From an uncultured bacterium (GTDB lineage Bacteria; Bacillota_I; Bacilli_A; RF39; UBA660), in assembly GCA_947646655.1 (NCBI GenBank), contig CANSHI010000003.1, positions 1-64,000 of the forward strand: 64,000 nt of DNA, written 5' to 3'. Shown one piece after another: positions 52,128-61,318 of this stretch (position 1 is the first letter of the stretch; every line of letters begins with the position of its first letter). The translations under genes and the position numbers were made by a program. The notes beneath the pieces were generated by a model. The model did no database searches and was not told the DNA's origin. It was given only the letters and a program-made list of their open reading frames with translations.

Positions 52128-52952
52128 TTGAAAGAATATAAAAATGAAGCGGAGTTTTTAAAAGATTATAATCCGGAGCAGTTTGACAGATTGTCATTAA
52201 CGACAGACATCATCATTTTTAGTGTATCATCAGAGGAAGTAGAAAACTATCGAAAAACAGATAAAAAGAGTATGAGTGTATTATTGGTCAAAAGAAATAA
52301 CTATCCATTTAAAGACAAATGGTGTCTACCTGGTGGATTTGTTGAAATAGATGAAAATTTAGAAGATGCGCCAGCTCGTATTTTAAAAAATGAGACTAAC
52401 TTAGAAAACATCTACCTAGAACAACTTTATACATTTGGTAATGTTAAAAGAGATCCACGTATGAGAGTCATTTCTACTGCTTACATGGCTTTAATAGATA
52501 AAAATCGATTAGAAGGAAAATTAAGTACTGAGGCAAGTTGGTTTGATGTCGTTTTGTATGAAGAGGAAAATAATATCGTCGATATCGTCCTAAATAATGG
52601 ACAAGAACAAATATCTTTAAAAATAGAGAAGGTTTTGCGAGATCAAACTACAGATAGATACTCATTTCATGCTTTAAAAAATGATTCTCTAGCATTCGAT
52701 CACGATAGCGTTATATTAGCGGGTTTGGAAAGATTAAAAAATAAAATAGAATATACCGATATCGTATTTAATATGATGCCAGAATATTTTACTTTGGGAG
52801 AACTACAACAAGTGTATGAAGTAATTTTAAATAAAAAGCTTTTAGACCCAGCTTTTAGAAGAATAATTGAACCTAAGGTAGAAAAAACCGATAAAATTAA
52901 AAAGGGCGAAGGGCATAGACCTTCAGTATTATTTAAGTATAAAAGCAAATAA
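52128..52952 (+). CDS. nrtR: NrtR-type Nudix-fold regulator of NAD metabolism
   Basis: The 274-residue protein has an N-terminal Nudix fold (about 25-180) and a C-terminal winged helix (about 195-270: MPEYFTLGELQQVYEVIL with KLLDPAFRRIIE). Its Nudix box reads GFVEIDENLEDAPARILKNE, so RE is RI and EE is NE; catalysis should be lost while nucleotide sensing may remain. That is the design of NrtR, which binds ADP-ribose and represses NAD genes. It is the last gene of the prs operon, which would give autoregulation. TTG 52128 follows GAGGT. Candidate sites are at 41059-41123 and 47166-47230. Similar ADP-ribose-responsive proteins outside NAD control exist. Confidence 0.85.
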   Translation: MKEYKNEAEFLKDYNPEQFDRLSLTTDIIIFSVSSEEVENYRKTDKKSMSVLLVKRNNYPFKDKWCLPGGFVEIDENLEDAPARILKNETNLENIYLEQLYTFGNVKRDPRMRVISTAYMALIDKNRLEGKLSTEASWFDVVLYEEENNIVDIVLNNGQEQISLKIEKVLRDQTTDRYSFHALKNDSLAFDHDSVILAGLERLKNKIEYTDIVFNMMPEYFTLGELQQVYEVILNKKLLDPAFRRIIEPKVEKTDKIKKGEGHRPSVLFKYKSK

Positions 52953-52980
52953 TGGCAAGTTTGGTTGTCATTTTTTATTA
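52951..52980 (+). terminator. Terminator of the prs-nrtR operon
   Basis: AATGGCAA and TTGTCATT form a stem with one G-U pair directly after the nrtR stop codon, followed by a T-rich run. Confidence 0.7.
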
Positions 52981-53090
52981 GAAATAAAGTTATGAATTTC
53001 TAGCTAAGGCTAATGAAAAGTAAAGCTTTAAATGTAGATTTTTTTTGGTATTTTGTGATACAATAGACGAGGAAAAGAGTTGAAATATGC

Positions 53091-54248
53091 ATGTATAGAA
53101 AGACTTATATGGAAGTAGATTGTAGACGACTTGAAAACAACCTTAAAAACATTTGTGAAGTTTATAACGGTTATAAATATTATTTTGCTGTTGTTAAGGG
53201 GAATGCCTATGGTCATGGGGTAGAAATCATCGATTATTTAATTAAAGGTGGTATCAATTATTTAGCAGTTTCTAGTTTAGAAGAAGCATTAGAAATCAGA
53301 AGTCTAAATAAAAAAATTCCAGTTTTAGTAATGGAACCAATTATGTTTGATGGTGTAAAGGATGCGGCTTTAAACGATATAACTATTACTATAGATGATG
53401 TATCATATTTCAATAAGCTATTAGAAGAAAATATAGCAATTAAATTTCATTTAAAAATCGATTCTGGAATGAACAGGTTTGGTGTCAAATCTCGTGATGA
53501 TGCAAAATATATATATGAACATTCTAATGAAAAGCTTTTTATGGAGGGATTGTTTACTCATTTATCTAGTGGAGCTGGTGAAGTTTATAATAAACAGATT
53601 TCTACTTTTAAAAAGATAACAGAAGATATCGATTTAAATAAGATTCCTATAGTCCATTTAGATCGTTCTTTAACACTCGAATCTCATGAGAAAATCGAAT
53701 TTGCAAACGGAGTAAGGCTTGGTATAGTTATGTATGGATTTAATAAAAAAGAATACGTTCCTTCAAAAAAGAGACAAATTATCAATTTCTTGACAGGTCG
53801 AAAAAGTAATTTTGTTCCATCAAAGTTATCTTTATCTATGAGCGCAAAATTATATACTAACGTTATAGAAGTTAAGAAAGTAAATAAAGGTGAAGTAGTG
53901 GGATATGCAGGTATGAGTGACGATACTGAAGAAAAATATATAGCTATTTTACCGATCGGTTTTGCAGATTTTTCGTATTTAAAACCAGGTTTAAGTGTTT
54001 GTATTGGTGAGAAATTTTACAAAATTGCTGTTGTCAATATGGATGTTTGTATGGCGATTGTAGATAACAGTGTAAAGTACTCGGATAGAGTGGAATTTTT
54101 GGGAGATAATATAAGTATAAGAGATGTAGCGGAAAAGTGTGGAGTGAATGCATATAAAATACTTCTCAGTATTACTGATCGAGTACCAAGAGTCTATAAA
54201 TGCGAAGAAGAACAAAGTGAAATAAAGTATAGGAGAGTGGGTAAATGA
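53091..54248 (+). CDS. alr: PLP-dependent alanine racemase family enzyme
   Basis: The 385-residue protein has the Alr PLP motif AVVKGNAYGHG with the Schiff-base Lys near residue 37, FHLKIDSGMNRFG, and the late catalytic Tyr in VGYAGMSDD. It interconverts L- and D-amino acids, normally alanine for peptidoglycan. Because the next gene resembles a D-aspartate ligase, this copy may serve cross-bridge synthesis or simply supply D-Ala. The sequence cannot decide substrate. Its stop overlaps the next gene start by four bases, so they are one operon. Confidence 0.88.
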   Translation: MYRKTYMEVDCRRLENNLKNICEVYNGYKYYFAVVKGNAYGHGVEIIDYLIKGGINYLAVSSLEEALEIRSLNKKIPVLVMEPIMFDGVKDAALNDITITIDDVSYFNKLLEENIAIKFHLKIDSGMNRFGVKSRDDAKYIYEHSNEKLFMEGLFTHLSSGAGEVYNKQISTFKKITEDIDLNKIPIVHLDRSLTLESHEKIEFANGVRLGIVMYGFNKKEYVPSKKRQIINFLTGRKSNFVPSKLSLSMSAKLYTNVIEVKKVNKGEVVGYAGMSDDTEEKYIAILPIGFADFSYLKPGLSVCIGEKFYKIAVVNMDVCMAIVDNSVKYSDRVEFLGDNISIRDVAEKCGVNAYKILLSITDRVPRVYKCEEEQSEIKYRRVGK

Positions 54249-55480
54249 AAGATTTTAGAGTGTTAATAATTGGTACCGATATAAATGCTTATTATTTGGC
54301 TAGATGTTATCACGAATATACAGGTAAAAAGCCCGATATGCTGGGATATATTGAAGAGATTAAGCCACATGCTTATACTAAATATACAAATATTTGTAAT
54401 ATGAAATATATTCCTAATTTGTGGGAAGAAGAAGTTTTTCTGAATGCTTTAGATGAATATTATAAAGAGCATGAAGGTGAGAAGATACTTTTGATAAGTG
54501 CAACGGAGACTTATGGCGATTTTATTGCCAAAAATAGAGAAAAGCTGGAGGGAAAGTTTTATTTTAATTATCCTTCTCAAGAAATACAGAAAACTCTCGT
54601 TATAAAGGATTTATTTTATAAAACTTATGAAAATTCTTGCTTAGATTTGCCTAAAACTTTGTATTATGATTGCAGTAAGGATGATAAAATAAAGGATGAT
54701 ATACAGTTTCCAGTTATAGTTAAACCTTCTAATGTTATTAAGTTTAAGCATATAAGATTTTATGGCAAGAAGAAAATTTACCGATTAAATAGTATGGAAG
54801 AAGTTGAAACTGTAATCGGATATTTTAAAAGTGGAGGATACGATGATATACTTATCATTCAGGAGTATATTCCTGGAGATGACTCGCATTTGTGTGATGC
54901 AGTTGTATATTGTGATAAAAATGCGAAGGTTAAGTTGGTTTCATTTGCCCAAATTGGGTTACAAGAGCATGCTTCTAATATGATAGGGAATGCTGCTGTA
55001 CTTATAAATGGTTATAACCAATTTCCTAAAGAGAGTATGGAAAGACAAATTGAAAAAATAAAAGAGTTTATGGAAAGTATTCATTATCAAGGTTTTGCCG
55101 AGTTCGATATGAAGTATGATGCAAGAGATGGTAAATATAAAGTAATGGAAATAAATGCAAGGCAAGGTAGATGTTCTTATTATATTACGCCTTGTGGTTA
55201 CAATTTAATAGAAGTATTGGCGAAAGATTTAATATATGATGAAGAATTAGAGTTTAAGGTAATCGATAAGGAAGTTTTACTATCTTTTGTTCCAAAATCA
55301 ATTATGAAGAAGTATGTCGTCAATGATGAATATAGAAAGAAAGCTTTAAGCATGTGGAAAAATCATGTACATCCTTTGAAATATAAAAAGGATAGGAATT
55401 TTTTACGCAAGTTACTGCTTATAAAGATTAATCAAAATTATAAAAAATCTTACAAAAATGCTGTTTGGGATTGGGAGTGA
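54245..55480 (+). CDS. ATP-grasp ligase, D-aspartate ligase-like
   Basis: The 411-residue protein has an N-terminal Rossmann-like part (RVLIIGTDINAYYLARCYHE), then an ATP-grasp fold. FPVIVKPSN has the ATP lysine, ILIIQEYIPGDDSHL is the lid strand region, and KVMEINARQGR has the E-I-N metal ligands. The overall pattern recalls the D-aspartate ligase that adds a D-Asp branch to the lysine of the peptidoglycan stem in enterococci and lactobacilli. Neighbours fit: a racemase before and an asparagine-synthase-type amidase after. It overlaps alr by four bases; asnB starts four bases after its stop. Confidence 0.75.
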   Translation: MKDFRVLIIGTDINAYYLARCYHEYTGKKPDMLGYIEEIKPHAYTKYTNICNMKYIPNLWEEEVFLNALDEYYKEHEGEKILLISATETYGDFIAKNREKLEGKFYFNYPSQEIQKTLVIKDLFYKTYENSCLDLPKTLYYDCSKDDKIKDDIQFPVIVKPSNVIKFKHIRFYGKKKIYRLNSMEEVETVIGYFKSGGYDDILIIQEYIPGDDSHLCDAVVYCDKNAKVKLVSFAQIGLQEHASNMIGNAAVLINGYNQFPKESMERQIEKIKEFMESIHYQGFAEFDMKYDARDGKYKVMEINARQGRCSYYITPCGYNLIEVLAKDLIYDEELEFKVIDKEVLLSFVPKSIMKKYVVNDEYRKKALSMWKNHVHPLKYKKDRNFLRKLLLIKINQNYKKSYKNAVWDWE

Positions 55481-55484
55481 TCAT

Positions 55485-57320
55485 ATGTGTGGAATATGTG
55501 GTTTTGCCTCTTTAGAGGATAAAAAAACTAAGTCAAAAATAGTGAAAGCGATGGCCGATAGAATAATACATCGCGGTCCTGATAGTGATGGATACTATGT
55601 TGATGATGTGGCGGCATTAGGTTTTAGGAGACTTGCTATAATCGATTTAAAAGGCGGAGATCAGCCAATTTTCAATGAAGATAAGACTGTTGCAGTTAAT
55701 TTAAATGGGGAAATTTATAATTTTCAGGAATTAAGAAATGAGTTAGAAAAATTAGGTCATGATTTTAAGACTAAAAGTGATACTGAAGTAATAGTTCATG
55801 GTTATGAGGAATATGGGGTCGATGTTTTCTCACGTCTACGTGGGATGTTTGCAATTTTAATATACGATATAAAAAATAGTAAGCTCATTGGAGCAAGAGA
55901 TTATTTTGGAATTAAGCCTTATTACTATTATCAAAGTGCCGATGTTTTTATGTATGGCTCGGAGATTAAATCTTTTTTAGAGCATCCTAAATTTAAGAAG
56001 GAGTTGAATGAAAAAGTTTTAAAGTTATATTTGTCGTATGGTACTAATCATATGGAAGAAACTTTTTTTAAAGGTGTTAAAAAGTTATTGCCAGGTCATT
56101 ATTTCGAATATGTCGATGGTGATTTGAGAACAAAACCATTTTTTAAAGCCAGTTATGCTAAGAAAGAAAATACTTATGAGTTTTATCAGAAATTGACTGA
56201 GGAGACAATAAACAGTTCTATCGAATATCATAAAATTAGCGATGTAGAAGTTGGTTCTTATTTGAGTGGAGGAGTTGATTCTTCTTATGTTGTTAGTGCT
56301 GCTAAGCCGAATAAGACTTTTACAGTTGGGTTCGATGGTAAGGGCTTTTCAGAAATAGAGTATGCTAAAGATTTGTCGGACCATTTTGGGATTAAACATT
56401 ATTCAAAAGTTATTTCGGGTGATGAATTTTTTGATATATTGCCTACAGTACAATACCATTTGGATGAACCGAGTGCCAACGTTTCGGCAGTACCGTTATA
56501 TTTTTTAAGTAAGTTGGCTAGAGAACAAGTAAAAGTGGTACTTTCGGGAGAGGGTGCTGATGAGATGTTTGGCGGATATAATGAGTATAATGTTTCTAAG
56601 AAAGAGCAAATATATTTGTCTATGCCCCATTTTTTGCGAGCTATGATTGCTGGGATAGCTAAATGTTTGCCTCATTTTAAGGGTAGAAATACGTTAATTA
56701 AGTATGGAAATAATTTAGATAAAAGATATTATAATAAGACTGAGATGTTTTTACCAAAAGAAGTTGGCGAAGTTCTTAAGCCAGAATATATGCATGAACT
56801 TACTCCGTTTGATTTGTGTAAACCTTTTCATGAAGAAGTAAAAAAAGAAGATGACATTTTGAGAAAGATGTTTATCGATATAAACTTTTGGCTTCCTAAC
56901 GATATACTTTTAAAAGCTGATAAAATGAGTATGGCAAATTCTATCGAATTACGTGTACCTTTTTTGGATAAAGAAGTTTGGAATTTGTCGCGTGTCATTC
57001 CTACTAAATACTTTGTTAGAAATGGTGAAACTAAAGAGATATTTAGAAGTGTTGCCCATAAATATATTCCAAAAGAGTGGGCTAAGAGACGTAAACTGGG
57101 CTTTCCAGTTCCTTTTGGAAAATGGATTAAAGAAGAAAAATATTATAAAAAAGTTAAGAATATGTTTAATGAAAACTTTACAGCTGAGTTTTTTAAGGTA
57201 GATAAATTAAATAAAATGCTAGATGAACATTATAGTGGTAAAGCGTTTAATGGAAAGCAAATTTATGTCATATATAGTTTCTTGATTTGGTATAAGAGAT
57301 TTTTTGTGGATGCTTCTTAA
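55485..57320 (+). CDS. asnB: Asparagine synthase (glutamine-hydrolysing) family protein
   Basis: The 611-residue protein starts MCGICGF with the catalytic Cys2 of class II glutamine amidotransferases, followed by HRGPDSDGYY, and a synthetase domain with SYLSGGVDSSYVV (ATP loop) and LSGEGADEMFGGY. It amidates aspartate using glutamine and ATP. Directly after a D-aspartate-ligase-like gene, it may act like AsnH of lactic acid bacteria and amidate the D-Asp cross-bridge instead of making free asparagine. Both are possible. ATG 55485 follows GGGAGTG. Confidence 0.88.
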   Translation: MCGICGFASLEDKKTKSKIVKAMADRIIHRGPDSDGYYVDDVAALGFRRLAIIDLKGGDQPIFNEDKTVAVNLNGEIYNFQELRNELEKLGHDFKTKSDTEVIVHGYEEYGVDVFSRLRGMFAILIYDIKNSKLIGARDYFGIKPYYYYQSADVFMYGSEIKSFLEHPKFKKELNEKVLKLYLSYGTNHMEETFFKGVKKLLPGHYFEYVDGDLRTKPFFKASYAKKENTYEFYQKLTEETINSSIEYHKISDVEVGSYLSGGVDSSYVVSAAKPNKTFTVGFDGKGFSEIEYAKDLSDHFGIKHYSKVISGDEFFDILPTVQYHLDEPSANVSAVPLYFLSKLAREQVKVVLSGEGADEMFGGYNEYNVSKKEQIYLSMPHFLRAMIAGIAKCLPHFKGRNTLIKYGNNLDKRYYNKTEMFLPKEVGEVLKPEYMHELTPFDLCKPFHEEVKKEDDILRKMFIDINFWLPNDILLKADKMSMANSIELRVPFLDKEVWNLSRVIPTKYFVRNGETKEIFRSVAHKYIPKEWAKRRKLGFPVPFGKWIKEEKYYKKVKNMFNENFTAEFFKVDKLNKMLDEHYSGKAFNGKQIYVIYSFLIWYKRFFVDAS

Positions 57321-57467
57321 GGAAGTGTCTTTTTTATAAGATAATAGTTTATATAAAAGATTTATATGACACTTTTTCATTTTAAATAAAGCTTTAAGTA
57401 TTTTTACATAGATTTTATTTATAAGTAGTGTTACAATTAAGTCTGAATAAGTAAAGGGTGTATAAAA

Positions 57468-58223
57468 ATGAAAAACTTAACCAATGTCGATACAAAAGAG
57501 TTAAAAGAGATATATGATGATGCTTTAAAGCCTACTCTAAGGGAAACAGGAAAGGTTACTGCTTTGTTGCCTAGGGCAATTAAAAATGCTTTGTCAAAAG
57601 TTGAAATGTGGTGTTTAAATAAGGAGTTCATAGTAGAGGAATTTAAAATAGAATTAGAACAAAAGTTAAAAAATAGGAAGAGTGGAAATGTTGTCGATGC
57701 CGATCCTCGTGTGTTTGTTCCTACTTTGCAAGCTCTTAGTTATAGTTTTGATGAAAAGGAGATTAAAAACTTATATTTAAATTTAATGGCCTCAGATATG
57801 AATAGCAAGTATAAAAAGAAAGTTCATCCAGGATTTTCACTAGTTATTCAACAGATGGATGCTGTCGATGTTAAATTGTTTACGATGCTTTATAATAATC
57901 AAGTTTTGCCTGTATGTGAATTATCAGAAAAAGGTAATAAAGATAGTTTTAATTGTTTAGTCGAATATATTTTACCAGATCAATTTTATTCTATAGCTTC
58001 TACTCATGATATTCTTAACAGTTTAAACAATTTGGAAAGATTGGAGCTTATAAAGATTTCGATGGTTGAATATTATAGTGACAAGTCTTATTATGAATCT
58101 ATAGAAAATGGAAATTTAGTTTTAGAGTACAAGAAAGAATATGAAGACGATTTGGATCTTGCCTATGGATTAATAAAGAAGACCCAGTTTGGAAAAAATT
58201 TTTATGATGTATGTTGTAAGTAA
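57468..58223 (+). CDS. DUF4393 (Abi-alpha-like) protein
   Basis: The 251-residue protein has the DUF4393 pattern, for example NRKSGNVVDADPRVFVPTLQ and LYLNLMASDMNSKYKKKVHP, with FSLVIQQMDAVDVKLF in the second half. The family includes Abi-alpha proteins linked to abortive infection; a defence role here is inference. It is soluble and helical. Its own spacer upstream (about 150 bases) suggests a single gene. It begins the accessory region that continues to the end of the window. Confidence 0.75.
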   Translation: MKNLTNVDTKELKEIYDDALKPTLRETGKVTALLPRAIKNALSKVEMWCLNKEFIVEEFKIELEQKLKNRKSGNVVDADPRVFVPTLQALSYSFDEKEIKNLYLNLMASDMNSKYKKKVHPGFSLVIQQMDAVDVKLFTMLYNNQVLPVCELSEKGNKDSFNCLVEYILPDQFYSIASTHDILNSLNNLERLELIKISMVEYYSDKSYYESIENGNLVLEYKKEYEDDLDLAYGLIKKTQFGKNFYDVCCK

Positions 58224-58515
58224 GAAGCTTGTCTTTCAGGTTAAATAAATTAAAAACTTTTTTTAAATAGTACATAAGTTTTTTTAAATGGGATGTTTAA
58301 TTTCTTGAAAAAGAGATGAGGGAAGGGGAGAAGTTAATAGATTTTATTTTTCAAATGTATGATAAATGTTTTCATGAATTTAAATAATATCAATAGCTTT
58401 TTGAGGATTTTGTGGTAGAATATTATTAGGTATTTTTTATGTAGTGAGAAGATTTTAATAAAGGTTTTCTTTCCTAATTGTGCCTTGAACGAATGTGAAA
58501 GGAATGAAATTTTAT

Positions 58516-59439
58516 ATGAAGAATGATAACAATCAAGATGCTAAGCCTAAAAAAATAAACTTAAAAATGATTTTAGCAATAGCATCCTTTATATTAATAT
58601 TCTCCGCTGCAATTAATAAATTTATCACTATATCCACTGATAACGGCATAACCAGTGCCGAATTGCGAGTAAGAGGAGTTGAACTTATTATCTTCACTTT
58701 ACCATATTACATAGGATCTATAGCAATTAAAAAGAGAAAGCCATATTATATTTTTGGAATTATAGTTTTCTTATTATATTGTTATGGAACATATACGTAT
58801 TTAAATTTAGCTAATACACTTAAATACGCTCCTGAATATATTTCAGCGCGAATTCAAATAGGAGAAGGAGCATATCTTTATCTTGCTAGTTTTGTTTTGT
58901 TTGTTATAAGCATTTTTATACCAATCAAATTTGATAATCCTTATAAACAAAATAAATTACCGAAAGAAGTAGAACTAGAATGTGAAATCGAAAACCAATA
59001 TATTTTGGCTAACTACATTTTTGGTTTAAATAAACGACCGGATTTATACTATAAATTAGCCATTATATTAAACAAAGAAGACAGTGAAGATTTAGAAATA
59101 GAAATTCAATCTGAACATTTAGAAAGAATATTAATTCCCAAAAAAAGCATAAAAGATGTAACACAAAAGCTATCTGTTATATCTAAAGAAGTGATGGAAA
59201 CATGGAATTATAGTCCTTCAGCATCGCTACTTGATTGGTCAATTGATTTAAATTATGCATTAATAAAATCTGCAGTATATAAGGACAAAGTATATGATTA
59301 TTATAAAATGAAAACGGATACTGTTTATGACATTCAGATAATTTATGAGATTGAACGACAAGAATACAAATTGATGTTTCAAACAAAATTTAACCCCGCT
59401 GAATTTTTAAATAAACTGAAAGAAAGAAATGAGAAGTAA
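58516..59439 (+). CDS. Four-TM membrane protein with cytoplasmic C-terminal domain (paralogue 2)
   Basis: The 307-residue protein is homologous over its length to that at 34404-35360: four membrane segments (about 12-140), then IPKKSIKDVTQKLSVISKEV, DYYKMKTDTVYDIQIIY and FQTKFNPAEFLNKLKE. AAAGGA lies ten bases before ATG 58516; the frame extends to GTG 58495. This copy has no G tract in its promoter region. It overlaps an IS256 remnant at its 3' end, so its last codons may derive from, or have been joined to, insertion DNA. Function is unknown. Confidence 0.75.
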   Translation: MKNDNNQDAKPKKINLKMILAIASFILIFSAAINKFITISTDNGITSAELRVRGVELIIFTLPYYIGSIAIKKRKPYYIFGIIVFLLYCYGTYTYLNLANTLKYAPEYISARIQIGEGAYLYLASFVLFVISIFIPIKFDNPYKQNKLPKEVELECEIENQYILANYIFGLNKRPDLYYKLAIILNKEDSEDLEIEIQSEHLERILIPKKSIKDVTQKLSVISKEVMETWNYSPSASLLDWSIDLNYALIKSAVYKDKVYDYYKMKTDTVYDIQIIYEIERQEYKLMFQTKFNPAEFLNKLKERNEK

Positions 59440-59795
59440 AAACGGAAAAAAGAATGAATTAGTAAATGCAATTTTAGAAGCATATCGACTTGAAACGGCA
59501 GAAAATGTCCAAAATGCACTAAAAGACATATTTGGTCTTATGTTTGAAGCTGTGCTACAAGGTGAGATAAACAATCACTTGGGATATGAGAACAACTCTA
59601 AGGAAAAGAAAGAATTGAAATGGCTATATAAATAAGGATGTTAAGACAATTATGAAAGAAATGCAAAGCACCTAGAGATAGAGATGGCTAATTCTAACTT
59701 AAATAATACTTAAACGAACTAAAGACATTTTAAATATAGATCGAAAAGTTATAAGTATGTATACTAAAGGAATGAGTCAAAGAGTTATTGAATGA
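59429..59795 (+). pseudogene. IS256-family transposase remnant
   Basis: From ATG 59429 the frame reads an IS256/Mutator-type transposase N-terminus (NELVNAILEAYRLETAENVQ, DIFGLMFEAVLQGEINNHLG YENNSK) for 68 codons. Scraps in shifted frames follow: PRDRDG near 59674 and DILNIDRKVISMYTKGMSQR ending at 59795. The central and C-terminal catalytic parts are gone. It overlaps the end of the preceding gene and abuts the HD-kinase gene. Confidence 0.8.
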
Positions 59796-59838
59796 TAAAT
59801 ATATTTGTGGAGTTAAGTATATGGAGGTAAATGATATT

Positions 59839-61182
59839 ATGGATATTAAAGAAAAAGCAAAATTGTTCGCTATAAGAGCACATATGGGACAAGTTAGAAA
59901 AAGTGAACCAGATAAACCAATGATTATGCATCCAATTGGAGTAGGTCAGTTATTAGAAATTCTAGGATATGATGATAATGTCGTAGCAGCGGGATATTTG
60001 CATGATGTTGTGGAAGATACAAAATATACTATTGAAGATATAGAAAAAGAGTTTGGTAATGATATTGCTTCTTTAGTTATGGGAGCTTCAGAACCTGATA
60101 AATCTTTATCTTGGGAAGAAAGAAAAAAGCATACAATTGAAGAAACTAAAAAATTACCTTTACGAAATAAATTAGTTATTTGTGCTGATAAGATTAATAA
60201 TTTAGAAGATTTATTTTTGAAGTTTGAAAAAAGTGGAATAAGAGATTTTTCAGCATTCAAAAGAGGTGAAGAACAGCAAACATGGTACTATACAAGTATT
60301 TATGAAAGTTTAATTGCAGGAGAAGATAAAGATTTACCTATTTTTGTAAGATTAAAAGATATATTGGATAAAGTATTTTATAAAAAAGAAGATTCATTTT
60401 TAAGAAATATTATTTTTGCTGATAATCAAGATTATTATGCCAAATTAAGACGATTACATGCTATGAAAATAGAACTACAAAGATTAAAATCATTATGTTC
60501 ACTACCTAAACCTTTTGTTATCGAATTTAGTGGTACGCCTAGAACAGGAAAAACAACTACAATCAATAATTTATATGATTTCTTTAAAAAAGGTGGATTT
60601 AAGGTAGAGTTTATTGAAGAATTTACAACATCAAGATATTATAAAGAAAAATTTAGAAAGAATTATGATCAAATGAATTTAGGTGATGGAAATATCGCTA
60701 TTATGAACGAAGTCTATAAACAATTACAAGCTTCACTCGAATCTGATGCAGAGATTATATTGATAGATAGATCGATTAATGATAGACAAATTTGGAATTA
60801 TAGAAGATATGTTAGAGGAGATATGGCGGAGGAACAATATTTTAATGCTCGAGAAAAATATAAAGCAATTTCAAAGGAACTCATTGATTTTCTCCTTATC
60901 ACATATGCCGATCCAATGGTTTCATTAAAAAGAGATTATATATCTAGTTTAGCTTTAGAAAAAAGAAGATTTTTGAATCAAGAAAATATAGAAGAGTATA
61001 ATAATTGTTTGATCGCTTTAAAGGGTTTATTTTCTGAAAGTGTTGATTCTATGTTTTTCCTTGACACTTCTAAGATAGAATTAAAGGATGTCTCTATTGA
61101 AGCAGCTTTTCAAATTCTTCCTATTATGCGAAAAAGTTATATAAAAGCATTTGAGCAAAAATATAGTTTGACTAAAAGGTAA
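59839..61182 (+). CDS. Fusion of SpoT-type HD domain and P-loop kinase-like domain
   Basis: The 447-residue protein has an N-terminal HD domain (about 1-165) with H in PIMMHPIGVG (second residue pattern HP), HD in AGYLHDVVEDT and D in ICADKINNLED, as in (p)ppGpp-hydrolase-type enzymes. After a linker a P-loop NTPase follows (about 225-430): VIEFSGTPRTGKTTTINNLY is Walker A, IILIDRSINDRQIWNYRRY a kinase-like DRS motif. The second half resembles deoxynucleoside/thymidylate kinase folds. The fusion suggests nucleotide phosphorylation and hydrolysis in one protein; a defence or signalling role is inference. ATG 59839 follows ATGGAGGT. Confidence 0.75.
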   Translation: MDIKEKAKLFAIRAHMGQVRKSEPDKPMIMHPIGVGQLLEILGYDDNVVAAGYLHDVVEDTKYTIEDIEKEFGNDIASLVMGASEPDKSLSWEERKKHTIEETKKLPLRNKLVICADKINNLEDLFLKFEKSGIRDFSAFKRGEEQQTWYYTSIYESLIAGEDKDLPIFVRLKDILDKVFYKKEDSFLRNIIFADNQDYYAKLRRLHAMKIELQRLKSLCSLPKPFVIEFSGTPRTGKTTTINNLYDFFKKGGFKVEFIEEFTTSRYYKEKFRKNYDQMNLGDGNIAIMNEVYKQLQASLESDAEIILIDRSINDRQIWNYRRYVRGDMAEEQYFNAREKYKAISKELIDFLLITYADPMVSLKRDYISSLALEKRRFLNQENIEEYNNCLIALKGLFSESVDSMFFLDTSKIELKDVSIEAAFQILPIMRKSYIKAFEQKYSLTKR

Positions 61183-61318
61183 TATTTGGAATTTATAGTT
61201 TGATGTACAGCTAATATGTTAATATAACGGTGATAAGGACTAGAAATCACTTAAAATAATTTTTGATAATAATTATACTAAAAGAATTAGAGCTAAGAAA
61301 ATGTATTGAGAGGTAATT

